Of a stretch of DNA of 64,000 nucleotides, positions 49,910 through 58,262 are shown one piece after another. Below the pieces are notes generated by a model. That model saw only the letters and a program-made list of their open reading frames with translations. It did not search any database and was not told where the DNA came from. The stretch is from Candidatus Dormiibacterota bacterium (lineage in GTDB: Bacteria; Chloroflexota; Dormibacteria; Dormibacterales; Dormibacteraceae), in contig PNAG01000021.1 of the NCBI GenBank assembly GCA_003169845.1, forward strand, positions 62,001 to 126,000. Reading direction: 5' to 3'. The number at the start of each line of letters is the position of its first letter. Within the stretch, counting starts at the first letter, position 1. A program made the position numbers and the translations under genes.

Positions 49910-52507
49910 CTACTGGCCGTCGTAGCTCATGAAGGTGGTGGCGCTGCTCTCGTTGCAGATCGCAGCCACCTGGCCTCCGGAGGAGGTGGATATCACCGCC
50001 GTCGCCCGCGTCCCGCTGGGCACGCCGCCCGTCGGCTGGTAAAGACCCCAGAAGGCATGGGGCGCCAGGGCCTGCATTTGTGCTGTGCCGATGGCTGCGC
50101 CAGTAACGGCGTCGTAGTAGGTGACCTGGACAGCGGTGGCGGCGGTGCCGGTGTTCATGATCCCCTCGCCGGTGTTCCAGGGGTCGCTGCCGGCGTTCTC
50201 GACCAGGGGCAGGTTGAGGGTTGCGCTGCCGGCACTGAAGGTGTTGTAAGAGGTCGATTGCTTGGCGCTGGTGCTCGAAGGAGCCACCTCGTTGACGACC
50301 CCGGCGATGGCGACCGAGCTCGTGATCGTCGCAGTGTAGGCGCCGACCGCCGGCCCGTCGGTGGCGCTTCCCTGATAGACGCCCAGGGAACCGTTGGCGG
50401 CGATGCTAAAGACCTTGGCGGTGGCCGTCCCCGAAGCGTCATAGTAGGTGACGGTCAAGATGCCCAGGCTGGCTGATGTGTTCTGGATCCCGATCCCGGT
50501 GTAGTAGCCGCCGAAGGCATTGTTCAGCGCCACCGGCACGTTGAGCAGCGTGCTTCCGGCGGGTGCCGCGTCGTAAGAGCTGAACTGCCCGCCCGGTCCC
50601 GTCTCGTTGACAACCGCCCCCAGCGGCTGACCCGCCGAGTTCGTGATCGTCGCCGTCCCGGCAAAGCCGCTGGGCAGGGCCAAGGTTGCGTCCCCGCTGT
50701 AGAGGGCCTGGTAGGCGTGGGCGGCCAGCGCGCTGACCGTCTGGGTCTTGACCACGATGCCGGTGCCGTCGCGGTAGGTGATGGTCACGTCGGTCGGGCT
50801 ACTGCCCTGGTTGAGGAGGCCGATACCGGTGGTGTAGCCGCCGTAGGCGCTGTTGACAATGGTCGGGGCGTAGAGCGTGGGGCCCACCCCGGACGGCACC
50901 TGCACCCCGGTGTAGCTGGTCGCGTCACCCACGTTGCCAGGGGCGAACTCGTTGACGAAAGAGGCGATGGGCTGGCTGCTGTAGACGACCGCCGAGCCGG
51001 CCTGGGCGGCATCTCCCCCACTGCTCGGGAAGGAGTTGCCGTTGTCCTGGCGCACCGTCCAGCTGGCGTTCACGGGCAGGCTGCTGATTACGTCGCCGGC
51101 GCCCACGGGCGCCCCGTTCTGGTTGAAGTAGGCGATCCGGACGGTCGCCGCCGCGGTACCGGTGTTCTGAATCGTGGCCGCTGTGACGTAGCCGCCGTAG
51201 GCGCCGTTGGCCATCGCGGGGAATACCGCCGCCGCGGGGAGCTGGATTGCCAGGCTGTGGTATCCACCCCCGGCGATGGCGACGGCAGCGGGGAAGGCGC
51301 TGACCACAATCGGGGTGCTGCTGTTGGTGGTGGTGCCGTTGCCCAGCTGGCCGTCGTTGTTTAAGCCCCAGGCCAGCACCTGGCCGCTTGAAGTCAGCGC
51401 CAGGCTGTGGGAGCCGCCGCCGGCGATGGCGGTGACGGTGGTCCCCGAGGGCAGGCTGACCTGGACCGGGGTGGGGATGCAAGAGCAACCGGTGGTGGTG
51501 GTGGTGCCGTTGCCCAGCTGGCCGTCGTTGTTTGAGCCCCAGGCCAGGACCTGGCCGCTGGAGGTCAGCGCCAGGCTGTGCACACCACCCCCTGCTATGG
51601 CGGTGACGATGGTCCCCGTGGGCAGGCTGACTGCCACCGGGGTGGGGTTGCAAGAGCAACCGGTGGTGGTGGTGGTGCCATTGCCCAGCTCGCCGACGCT
51701 GTTGTCGCCCCAGGCCAGCACCTGGCCGCTGGAGGTCACCGCAAGGCTGTGATATCCGCCGCCGGCGATGGCGGTGACGATGGTCCCCGAGGGCAGGCTG
51801 ACCTGGACCGGGGTGCTGCTGTTGGTGGTGGTGCCGTTGCCCAGCTGGCCGTCAGCGTTGTAGCCCCAAGACAGCACCTGGCCAGTGGAGGTCACCGCAA
51901 GGCTGTGATATCCGCCGCCGGCGATGGCGGTGACCGTGGTCCCCGAGGGCAGGCTGACCGCAACCGGGGTGCTGCTCCGGTTGTTGGTGCCGTTGCCCAG
52001 CTGGCCGGAGGCGTTGTTGCCCCAGGCCAGCACCTGGCCGCTGGAGGTCAGCGCCAGGCTGTGTTCGAAGCCGCCGGCGATGGCGGTGACGGTGGTCCCC
52101 GAGGGCAGACTGACCGAAACCGGCGTGCTGCTGCTGTTGATGGTGCCGTTGCCCAGCTCGCCGAAGCTGTTGTCGCCCCAGGCCAGCACCTGACCGGCGG
52201 AGGTCAGCGCCAGGCTGTGGTATTGGCCGCCGGCGATAGCGGTGACGGTGGTCCCCGAGGGCAGGCTGACCTGGACCGGGGTGCTGCTGCTGGTAGTGGT
52301 GCCGTTGCCCAGTTGGCCGTCGACGTTGAGGCCCCAGGCCCAAGCCGAGCCCGCGGATCGCACCGATCCTGCCGCCTGGGTCTCAATCGGCGATCCGGAG
52401 ATGATCGTCCCCAACAACGCCAGAGTCGCGGCGACTCCCAGCATGGCAAGGATAGGTGGCCCTGTACGCGCTCTGGTAGCTAGAGGAGCATTGGTCAGAA
52501 TGGTCAC
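49910..52507 (-). CDS. Secreted RCC1 beta-propeller protein, copy 1
   Basis: About 865 residues. A signal-like hydrophobic stretch (ILAMLGVAATLALLGTIISG) precedes seven RCC1-type repeats, each with LAWGxNxxGQLGNG, enough for one seven-bladed propeller (about 50-410). Then come four or so similar beta-sandwich-like modules (GAYGGYVTAATIQNTG..., SAYGGYTTGIGLLNQG..., NAFGGYYTGIGIQNTS...) to the C-terminal MSYDGQ. Propellers of this type bind partners; no enzyme motif is seen. GTG 52507 has AGGAGGG five to six bases upstream. Blade units are nearly identical at DNA level. Confidence 0.85.
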   Translation of the reverse strand: MTILTNAPLATRARTGPPILAMLGVAATLALLGTIISGSPIETQAAGSVRSAGSAWAWGLNVDGQLGNGTTTSSSTPVQVSLPSGTTVTAIAGGQYHSLALTSAGQVLAWGDNSFGELGNGTINSSSTPVSVSLPSGTTVTAIAGGFEHSLALTSSGQVLAWGNNASGQLGNGTNNRSSTPVAVSLPSGTTVTAIAGGGYHSLAVTSTGQVLSWGYNADGQLGNGTTTNSSTPVQVSLPSGTIVTAIAGGGYHSLAVTSSGQVLAWGDNSVGELGNGTTTTTGCSCNPTPVAVSLPTGTIVTAIAGGGVHSLALTSSGQVLAWGSNNDGQLGNGTTTTTGCSCIPTPVQVSLPSGTTVTAIAGGGSHSLALTSSGQVLAWGLNNDGQLGNGTTTNSSTPIVVSAFPAAVAIAGGGYHSLAIQLPAAAVFPAMANGAYGGYVTAATIQNTGTAAATVRIAYFNQNGAPVGAGDVISSLPVNASWTVRQDNGNSFPSSGGDAAQAGSAVVYSSQPIASFVNEFAPGNVGDATSYTGVQVPSGVGPTLYAPTIVNSAYGGYTTGIGLLNQGSSPTDVTITYRDGTGIVVKTQTVSALAAHAYQALYSGDATLALPSGFAGTATITNSAGQPLGAVVNETGPGGQFSSYDAAPAGSTLLNVPVALNNAFGGYYTGIGIQNTSASLGILTVTYYDASGTATAKVFSIAANGSLGVYQGSATDGPAVGAYTATITSSVAIAGVVNEVAPSSTSAKQSTSYNTFSAGSATLNLPLVENAGSDPWNTGEGIMNTGTAATAVQVTYYDAVTGAAIGTAQMQALAPHAFWGLYQPTGGVPSGTRATAVISTSSGGQVAAICNESSATTFMSYDGQ

Positions 52508-52532
52508 TGTATCCCTCCTAATCAGCCGGATC

Positions 52533-55106
52533 TCACTGCCCGTCGTAGCTCATGAAGGTGGAAGAGCTGCTCTCGTTGCAGATGACCGCCACCTGGCCAC
52601 CAGAGGAGGTGGTGATCACCGCTGTCGCTCGCCTGCCGCTGGGCAGTCCGCCGGTGGGTTGGTAGAGACCCCAGAAGGCCTGTGACGCCAGCGTATGCGT
52701 CTGTGCTGTGCCGATGGCTGCGCCAGTGAAGGCATCGTAGTAGCTGACGGTGACCGTGGTGCTGCTGGTGCCGGTGTTCATGATCCCCTCACCGGTGTTC
52801 CAGGGGTCGGAGCCGGCGTTCTCGACCAGCGCCAGGTGGAGGCTGCTGCTGCCGGCGCCGAAGGTGTTGTAGGAGGTCGACTGCTGGGCGGTCCCCCCGC
52901 TCGGGGCCACCTCGTTGACGATCGCAGCCAGGGGTAGGGTGGAACTCTGGATCACCGCCGTGTAGGCACCGGCCGCCGGGCCATCGGTGGCGCTTCCCTG
53001 GTAGACGCCCAAGGAGCCATTGGCGGCGATGCTGAAGCTCTTGGCGGTGGCCGCCCCCGAGGCGTCGTAGTAGGTGACGAACACCGTGCCGCCGCTTGCC
53101 GAGGTGTTCTGGATCCCCATCCCGGTGTAGTAGCCGCCGAAGGCGTTGTTGAGCGCCACTGGCACGTTGAGCAGCGTGCTACCCGAGGCCACCGCGTCGT
53201 AGGAGCTGAACTGCCCGCCCGGTCCGGTCTCGTTGACGACCGCCCCCAGCGGCTGGCCCGCCAAGCTGGTGATCGTCGCCGTCCCGGCAAAGCCGCTGGG
53301 CAGGGCGAGGGTTGCGTCCCCGCTGTACAGGGCGTGGTAGGCGTGGGCGGCCAGCGCGCTGACCGTCTGGGTCTTGACCACGATGCCGGTGGCGTCACGG
53401 TAGGTGATGGTCACGTTGGTCGGGCTATTGCCCTGGTTGAGCAGGCCGATACCGGTGGTATAGCCGCCGTAGGCGTTGTTGACGATGGTCGGCGCGTAGA
53501 GCGTGGTGCCTACCCCAGACGGCACCTGCACCCCGCTGTAGCTGGTCGCATCACCCACGTTGCCGGGGGCGAACTCGTTGACGAAAGAGGCGATCGGCTG
53601 GCTGCTGTAGACGACCGCCGAGCCTGCCTGTGCCGCGTCCCCGCCACTGCTCGGGAAGGAGTTGCCGTTGTCCTGGCGCACCGTCCAGCTGGCGTTCACC
53701 GGCAGGCTGGTGATAGCGTCGCCGGCGCCCACGGGCGCCCCGTTCTGGTTGAAGTAGGCGATCCGGACGATCGCGGGCGCGGTGCCGGTGTTCTGGATCG
53801 TGGCCGCCGTCACGTAGCCGCCGTAGGCGCCATTGGCCATCGCGGGGAACACCGCCGCCGCGGGGAGCTGGATTGCCAGGCTGTGGTAACCGCCCCCGGC
53901 GATGGCGACGGCAGCGGGGAAGGCGCTGACCGCAATCGGGGTGCTGCTGTAGGTGGTGGTGCCGTTGCCCAGCTCGCCCTGGGCGTTGTTGCCCCAGGCC
54001 AGCACCTGGCCGCTGGAGGTCAGCGCCAGGCTGTGGTAACTGCCACCGGCGATGGCGGTGACCGTGGTGCCCGACGGCAGGCTGACCGCAACCGGGATGC
54101 TGCTGTTGGTGGTGGTGCCGTTGCCCAGTTCGCCCTGGGCGTTGTCGCCCCAGGCCAGGACCTGGCCGCTGGAGGTCAGCGCCAGGCTGTGGGAGCCGCC
54201 GCCGGCGATGGCGGTGACGGTGGTCCCCGAGGGCAGGCTGACCGCAACCGGGGTGCTGCTGTTGGTGGTGGTGCCGTTGCCGAGCTGGCCATAGGCGTTG
54301 TTGCCCCAGGCCAGCACCTGGCCGCTGGAGGTCAGCGCCAGGCTGTGATATCCGCCGCCGGCGATGGCGGTGACGATGGTCCCCGAGGGCAGGCTGACCT
54401 GGACCGGGGTGCTGCTGCTGGTGGTGGTGCCGTTGCCCAGTTCGCCCTCGACGTTGTCGCCCCAGGCCAGGACCTGGCCGCTGGAGGTCAGCGCCAGGCT
54501 GTGGTAACTGCCGCCGGCGATGGCGGTGACGGTGGTGCCCGAGGGCAGGCTGACCGCAACCGGGGTGGTGCTGCTGCTGGTGGTGCCGTTGCCCAGCTCG
54601 CCGAAGCTGTTGTAGCCCCAGGCCAGCACCTGGCCAGTGGAGGTCAGCGCAAGGCTGTGATATCCGCCGCCGGCGATGGCGGTGACGGTGGTCCCCGAGG
54701 CCAGGCTGACCGCAACCGGGGTGCTGCTGTTGGTGGTGGTGCCGTTGCCCAGCTCGCCGTCAACGTTGTTGCCCCAGGCCAGGACCCGGCCGCTGGAGCT
54801 CAGCGCCAGGCTGTGGTAACTGCCGCCGGCGATGGCGGTGACGGTGGTCCCCGAGGCCAGGCTGACCGCAACCGGGGTGCTGCTGTTGGTGATGGTACCG
54901 TTGCCAAGCTGGCCGTCGTTGTTGTTGCCCCAGGCCCAGGCCGAGCCGGAGACTACTACTGACGATCCGGCCGCCTGAGTCTCTATCGGCGGGCCGGAGA
55001 TGATCGTCCCCAGCAGCGCCAGCATTGCGGCAACACCCAGCACGGCGAGAGCCCGCGGCCCTTTACGCGCTCGGCCAGGCCGTGGAGTAGTAGTCTGAGT
55101 TGTCAC
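52533..55106 (-). CDS. Secreted RCC1 beta-propeller protein, copy 2
   Basis: About 857 residues with the same layout as copy 1: signal-like stretch (LAVLGVAAMLALLGTIISG), seven RCC1 blades and the same C-terminal modules. The two proteins are alike along their whole length, so this is a tandem duplication; its stop is 25 bp upstream of copy 1. GTG 55106 follows GGAGGGATACGG, the same ribosome site as copy 1. The longer frame to 55184 has no signal peptide at its start and is rejected. Confidence 0.85.
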   Translation of the reverse strand: MTTQTTTPRPGRARKGPRALAVLGVAAMLALLGTIISGPPIETQAAGSSVVVSGSAWAWGNNNDGQLGNGTITNSSTPVAVSLASGTTVTAIAGGSYHSLALSSSGRVLAWGNNVDGELGNGTTTNSSTPVAVSLASGTTVTAIAGGGYHSLALTSTGQVLAWGYNSFGELGNGTTSSSTTPVAVSLPSGTTVTAIAGGSYHSLALTSSGQVLAWGDNVEGELGNGTTTSSSTPVQVSLPSGTIVTAIAGGGYHSLALTSSGQVLAWGNNAYGQLGNGTTTNSSTPVAVSLPSGTTVTAIAGGGSHSLALTSSGQVLAWGDNAQGELGNGTTTNSSIPVAVSLPSGTTVTAIAGGSYHSLALTSSGQVLAWGNNAQGELGNGTTTYSSTPIAVSAFPAAVAIAGGGYHSLAIQLPAAAVFPAMANGAYGGYVTAATIQNTGTAPAIVRIAYFNQNGAPVGAGDAITSLPVNASWTVRQDNGNSFPSSGGDAAQAGSAVVYSSQPIASFVNEFAPGNVGDATSYSGVQVPSGVGTTLYAPTIVNNAYGGYTTGIGLLNQGNSPTNVTITYRDATGIVVKTQTVSALAAHAYHALYSGDATLALPSGFAGTATITSLAGQPLGAVVNETGPGGQFSSYDAVASGSTLLNVPVALNNAFGGYYTGMGIQNTSASGGTVFVTYYDASGAATAKSFSIAANGSLGVYQGSATDGPAAGAYTAVIQSSTLPLAAIVNEVAPSGGTAQQSTSYNTFGAGSSSLHLALVENAGSDPWNTGEGIMNTGTSSTTVTVSYYDAFTGAAIGTAQTHTLASQAFWGLYQPTGGLPSGRRATAVITTSSGGQVAVICNESSSSTFMSYDGQ

Positions 55107-55223
55107 CCGTATCCCTCCCATTCCTACTTCATGTCGTAGATGGGGTTGATCGCAGCTTCTGCGCGGTGGCCCCTCGGTCGTCACCGGGTGACCAGATCAG
55201 CTCCTCGAGGAGCGTACCGGATC

Positions 55224-55282
55224 TCACTGGCCGCCATAGCTCATGAAGGTGGTCGAGCTCCTCTCGTTGCAGATCACGGCCA
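55224..55282 (-). pseudogene. 3' remnant of a further RCC1 gene
   Basis: About 19 codons plus stop (…VICNERSSTTFMSYGGQ) match the C-termini of the two intact RCC1 proteins, in the same orientation and with the same CGGATCTCACTG context around the stop as copy 2. The rest of the gene is gone; homology ends where unrelated sequence leading to a transposase relic begins. Confidence 0.8.
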
Positions 55283-55423
55283 TTCTCACAATTCAGAAAG
55301 CGCCTCAGGCAGCAAGTGAGGTTGCGGAAGCTAACAGCCCTAATAGCCTCACGCGTCTTCTAATAGGGGACGCCTGGCCGTCGAATTGGCTCGCCCGCGA
55401 CGCGGGAGGTCGGAGGCCGCAGC

Positions 55424-55564
55424 TGGGGGGAGGGCGTTGTAGTGCGCCGAGCACTTGCCCAGCACTGCCTCTAGGTGACGCTGGGAGACGATGAGCATCC
55501 AGTCCACGCATTCGCGCCGAGCGCTCTCCACCCAGCGCTCGGCGTGGCGTTCGCCCTCGGTGCC
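55424..55564 (-). mobile_element. Relic of a DDE (rve-type) transposase C-terminus
   Basis: The minus-strand frame reads ERHAERWVESARRECVDWML then IVSQRHLEAVLGKCSAHYN. This is the pattern around the catalytic Glu of IS3/IS481-type integrases (ANAxAERFVxTxRRECLDxxLI...HLxxVLxxYxxHYN). Only about 45 codons survive, with no start and no terminal repeats found. It probably caused or followed the loss of the neighbouring RCC1 gene. Confidence 0.75.
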
Positions 55565-55616
55565 CTCAGTGGAAATCTTTCACGCGTCGCGCCTGGTCAT
55601 GCGATTTGAAGGCAGC

Positions 55617-55721
55617 CTCATATAGGAGTTCCGTCTACGCTGGCATCAAGGCCAACTCTTGTTCGAGGGTAACCGCCGCGGCGCTGTCTTCACGGTCGTA
55701 CTTCCGCCCTTCGCGGGCTAA
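55617..55721 (+). repeat. Kinase 3'-end repeat, copy 2, with CTCATATAG motif
   Basis: CTCATATAG (55617-55625), 15 bp, then 81 bp (55641-55721) matching the last 27 kinase codons with stop TAA. It reads WHQGQLLFEGNRRGAVFTV in frame. The differences from copy 1 are mostly synonymous. The rest of a kinase gene is absent upstream. It lies about 110 bp before the alpha/beta hydrolase gene. Confidence 0.85.
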
Positions 55722-55832
55722 GAAGGGCTGGCGATAGTGAACGGTGCAACTTGCTCTGAATCGTTTCCATCTTCGCCCCCTGCCCTATGAGCGCCAATAG
55801 CCAGAACGGTCGAGAGGATCTACTCTCTTGCC

Positions 55833-56741
55833 GTGTCAGTAACCGAGGATGGCCTCACCTACGAGGACGGTCGGCTCGAGCTCCCGGACGGCCGCACCGT
55901 AGCCTGGCGCTGGTGGGGAGAAGCGGGTGGGACTCCGGTCCTGCGGTTGCAAGGAACGCCCGGATCTAGGCTCTTCCAGCACCCCGATCCGGCTATTCAG
56001 CTCAGCCTGGGCGTCCGCTACCTGATGGCCGACCGACCGGGCTACGGCGGCTCGACCCGCCTGCCCGGCCGGGGCGTTGCTGTGATCGCGGACGATTTGG
56101 CCGCTCTTCTCGACTATCACCACCTCGACCGCGTGCCGGTTATGGGCAGCAGCGGCGGCGGCCCTCACGCCCTTGCGATTGCCGCAAGGTACCCGGAAAG
56201 GGTCACAGCTGTCTCGGTGGTCGTGGGCGCGTCCCGTCTCGAACCGGAGGAAGTCGGCCGCCTGGTTGGGGTGAACGCCGCCGGTTATGCGGCAGCTGAG
56301 GTCGGATGGGAACCGGTACACCGGCTGGGCGTGGAGCTTCGCGAGCGACTCCTCGGTGACGAGGGCATCACCGGCGTTTTGTCGGACGCACCGTCCCACG
56401 ACCGTGCACTCATGAGGGATCCGGCCTGGCTGCGAATGATCCGCGCCGGAAACGCCGAGGCATTGCGGCAGGGCGCGGAGGGTTGGACCGACGAAGTTAT
56501 GGCCCTTCACCGTGAATGGGACTTCGAACTTGGATCGGTCCAGGCGACCGTGACCTGGTGGCACGGCGACGACGACATGAACGCTCCGCTTTCGGCCGCG
56601 CAGCGAGCGGCCGCCCGACTACGGCGGGTGGATCTACGGGTCTGGCACGGCCAGGGGCACCTCGCCGCGCTGGAGCACGAGCGCGAGATCCTCGAGGAAC
56701 TGCTAGGCCGCTCGGCCGAGGTCGTGCGGCTACCGAGCTAA
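55833..56741 (+). CDS. Alpha/beta hydrolase
   Basis: About 302 residues from GTG 55833. The fold is complete: RLQGTPGSRLF oxyanion loop, nucleophile Ser in VMGSSGGGPHALAIA, acid Asp in WWHGDDDMNAPL and His in HGQGHLAALE. The helical cap lies between residues 140 and 230. Substrate unknown; close family members are esterases or epoxide-hydrolase-like enzymes. It is the only gene between two kinase 3'-end repeats. Confidence 0.9.
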   Translation: MSVTEDGLTYEDGRLELPDGRTVAWRWWGEAGGTPVLRLQGTPGSRLFQHPDPAIQLSLGVRYLMADRPGYGGSTRLPGRGVAVIADDLAALLDYHHLDRVPVMGSSGGGPHALAIAARYPERVTAVSVVVGASRLEPEEVGRLVGVNAAGYAAAEVGWEPVHRLGVELRERLLGDEGITGVLSDAPSHDRALMRDPAWLRMIRAGNAEALRQGAEGWTDEVMALHREWDFELGSVQATVTWWHGDDDMNAPLSAAQRAAARLRRVDLRVWHGQGHLAALEHEREILEELLGRSAEVVRLPS

Positions 56742-56787
56742 CGTCCGGCGATCTGTCAGCGCGCTAGACCGCGGTTGGCGTTGAACG

Positions 56788-56892
56788 CTCATATAGGAGG
56801 ATCGCGCGCGCTGGCATCAAGGACAACTCTTATTCGAGGGCAATCGTCGCGGAGCGGTCTTCACGGTCACTCTTCCGCCGTTCGGTGGATGA
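56788..56892 (+). repeat. Kinase 3'-end repeat, copy 3, with CTCATATAG motif
   Basis: CTCATATAG (56788-56796), again 15 bp, then 81 bp (56812-56892) with stop TGA reading WHQGQLLFEGNRRGAVFTV. It is the most diverged of the clear copies, yet most changes are silent. It lies between the hydrolase gene and the MarR/cupin pair. Confidence 0.85.
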
Positions 56893-56941
56893 GCAGGAGT
56901 CGACCTTGGTGTCCTTTCGCTTTCGCCATCGCCGAGCGTCG

Positions 56942-57418
56942 CTAGGCCAGAGCCCTCTGAAGCTTCCCCAGGAGTTCCGTCAGCCGGGCACGTTCCGGCT
57001 CGCTCAATGAGCCCATCCAGTCCGCCTCGCCCCGGTGCACAGTCCGGCGAACTCTGTCAGCCATGCGAGAGCCGGCCTTCGTAAGGTGCACCAACACCAT
57101 CCGTCGGTCCGTGGGATGAGGCTCCCGGCGCACCAGACCCCGCTTGACAAGCGTGTCGAGCACACCGGTCACCGTGGCCCGACTCACGATCAACCGCTCG
57201 CTGATGTAGTTCGGCGGACAGGGCCGACAGGCATCTTTGAGGATGCCCAACACCAGCCCGCCGGCGGGACTCACCTCCAGCGGTTGCAGCGCCAACGCGA
57301 CCCTCCCGAGAACGAGTTCGCCCGTGCGGGCGAGGTTCATTGCGCACTCGGTCGCCGAAGCGCTGGCGTCGGGGTATATCGCGGCGAAGTCGCGGCTGAC
57401 GCGGATGGGCATCTCCAT
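56942..57418 (-). CDS. MarR-family regulator
   Basis: About 158 residues. Winged helix with SERLIVSRATVTGVLDTLVKRGLVRREPHPTDRRMVLVHLT, the MarR DNA-binding core, flanked by dimerisation helices. It is divergent from the cupin gene and probably controls it and itself through the inverted repeats between them. Confidence 0.9.
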   Translation of the reverse strand: MEMPIRVSRDFAAIYPDASASATECAMNLARTGELVLGRVALALQPLEVSPAGGLVLGILKDACRPCPPNYISERLIVSRATVTGVLDTLVKRGLVRREPHPTDRRMVLVHLTKAGSRMADRVRRTVHRGEADWMGSLSEPERARLTELLGKLQRALA

Positions 57419-57426
57419 CAGTTTGG

Positions 57427-57473
57427 GGCCTAATTATAAGGGCCTTGACAATTCGCTAGGCACCAGATAGTCT
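57427..57473 (+). promoter_or_regulatory. Cupin promoter with overlapping MarR-type inverted repeat
   Basis: TTGACA (57445-57450), 17-bp spacer, TAGTCT (57468-57473). Directly upstream GGCC-TAATTATAAG-GGCC (57427-57444) forms an imperfect palindrome of MarR-operator size next to the -35. A strong AGGAGG (57496-57501) precedes the cupin ATG. Confidence 0.65.
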
Positions 57474-57508
57474 GGCCCCTAACCACTTCTGGATTAGGAG
57501 GCAATTAG

Positions 57509-57985
57509 ATGAAAGTAACAATGAGCCCACCCAAGGTTCTAGCCGCAGGAGAGGGCCTGCGTCTCCAATCCGGCCCCGGCCGCGACCTGATCTTTAAGGT
57601 CACGGGCGACGACACCGGCGGAGCATTCGACTACTTCATAGTCGAGGTCGCGCCGCATGGCGGTCCGCCTCTACACGTTCACCACAATCAGGAAGAGACG
57701 ATCCACGTTCTGAAAGGACGGTACAAAATCAGGATTGGAGACGAGATCTTCCACTGCCTGGAAGGTGGCTTTGCGTACCTCCCATCAAGAGTTCCACACG
57801 CCTTCCTGAACCTGACGGATGAGCCAGGCGAGATCGTTGTGGTCTACACGCCCGGAGGCGGCCACAAGTTCTATGAGGAGTTGGGTCCAATCTCACGGGG
57901 TGCGCATCCAGATCGCAAGGTCATCGCGGCGCTTTTCGAAAAATATGACATGGCCCTGCTGGGACCCCCGCTCAGCCCTGATTGA
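57509..57985 (+). CDS. Cupin-domain protein
   Basis: About 158 residues, one cupin barrel. Motif 1 is PLHVHHNQEETIHVLKGRY with two His and a Glu; motif 2 is LPSRVPHAFLNLTDEPGE with the third His. A metal-bound small-molecule dioxygenase, isomerase or binding role is possible. Control by the divergent MarR gene suggests a response to a small aromatic or oxidant compound (inference). Confidence 0.88.
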   Translation: MKVTMSPPKVLAAGEGLRLQSGPGRDLIFKVTGDDTGGAFDYFIVEVAPHGGPPLHVHHNQEETIHVLKGRYKIRIGDEIFHCLEGGFAYLPSRVPHAFLNLTDEPGEIVVVYTPGGGHKFYEELGPISRGAHPDRKVIAALFEKYDMALLGPPLSPD

Positions 57986-58111
57986 ACTGTCTGGCGCTGT
58001 CCCTGAGTAGATCAGGCACGGTGGCGGCTGGGAGCTCGCGAGAGAAATCGGTTCTCTCAGGCTCCCAGCTCGGGTGGCTCACGCCCTGGAGTGCCACGGT
58101 TCCCAATTAGG

Positions 58112-58216
58112 CTCATATAGCAAACAGTCGTCCCCGAGCATCAAGGCCAACTCTTGTTCGAAGGAAACCGTCGCGGTGCGGTCTTCATTGTGGTGCTGCC
58201 GCCCTTCATCACCTGA
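58112..58216 (+). repeat. Kinase 3'-end repeat, copy 4, with CTCATATAG motif
   Basis: CTCATATAG (58112-58120), 15 bp, then 81 bp (58136-58216) ending TGA and reading EHQGQLLFEGNRRGAVFIV. Closest to copy 1; similarity also runs a few codons further left (VVPEH against IVREH). It is followed after 46 bp by the stop of an RCC1 gene, the same neighbour that follows copy 1. Confidence 0.85.
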
Positions 58217-58262
58217 AATGTGGGCCCGATAGATATGGGCTAGCGCCGTATTTGCCCGAGAC

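Noticed and set aside
51300..52340. Regularly spaced near-identical repeats resembling a CRISPR array
   Set aside because: Repeat unit is about 150 bp, in frame, and encodes RCC1 blades; no short palindromic repeats or spacers of CRISPR size.
53334..54962. Long open frame antisense to RCC1 copy 2
   Set aside because: It is a shadow of the repetitive, GC-rich blade sequence: Gly/Ala/Asp-rich, no start context, and stop codons are rare in this frame for compositional reasons.
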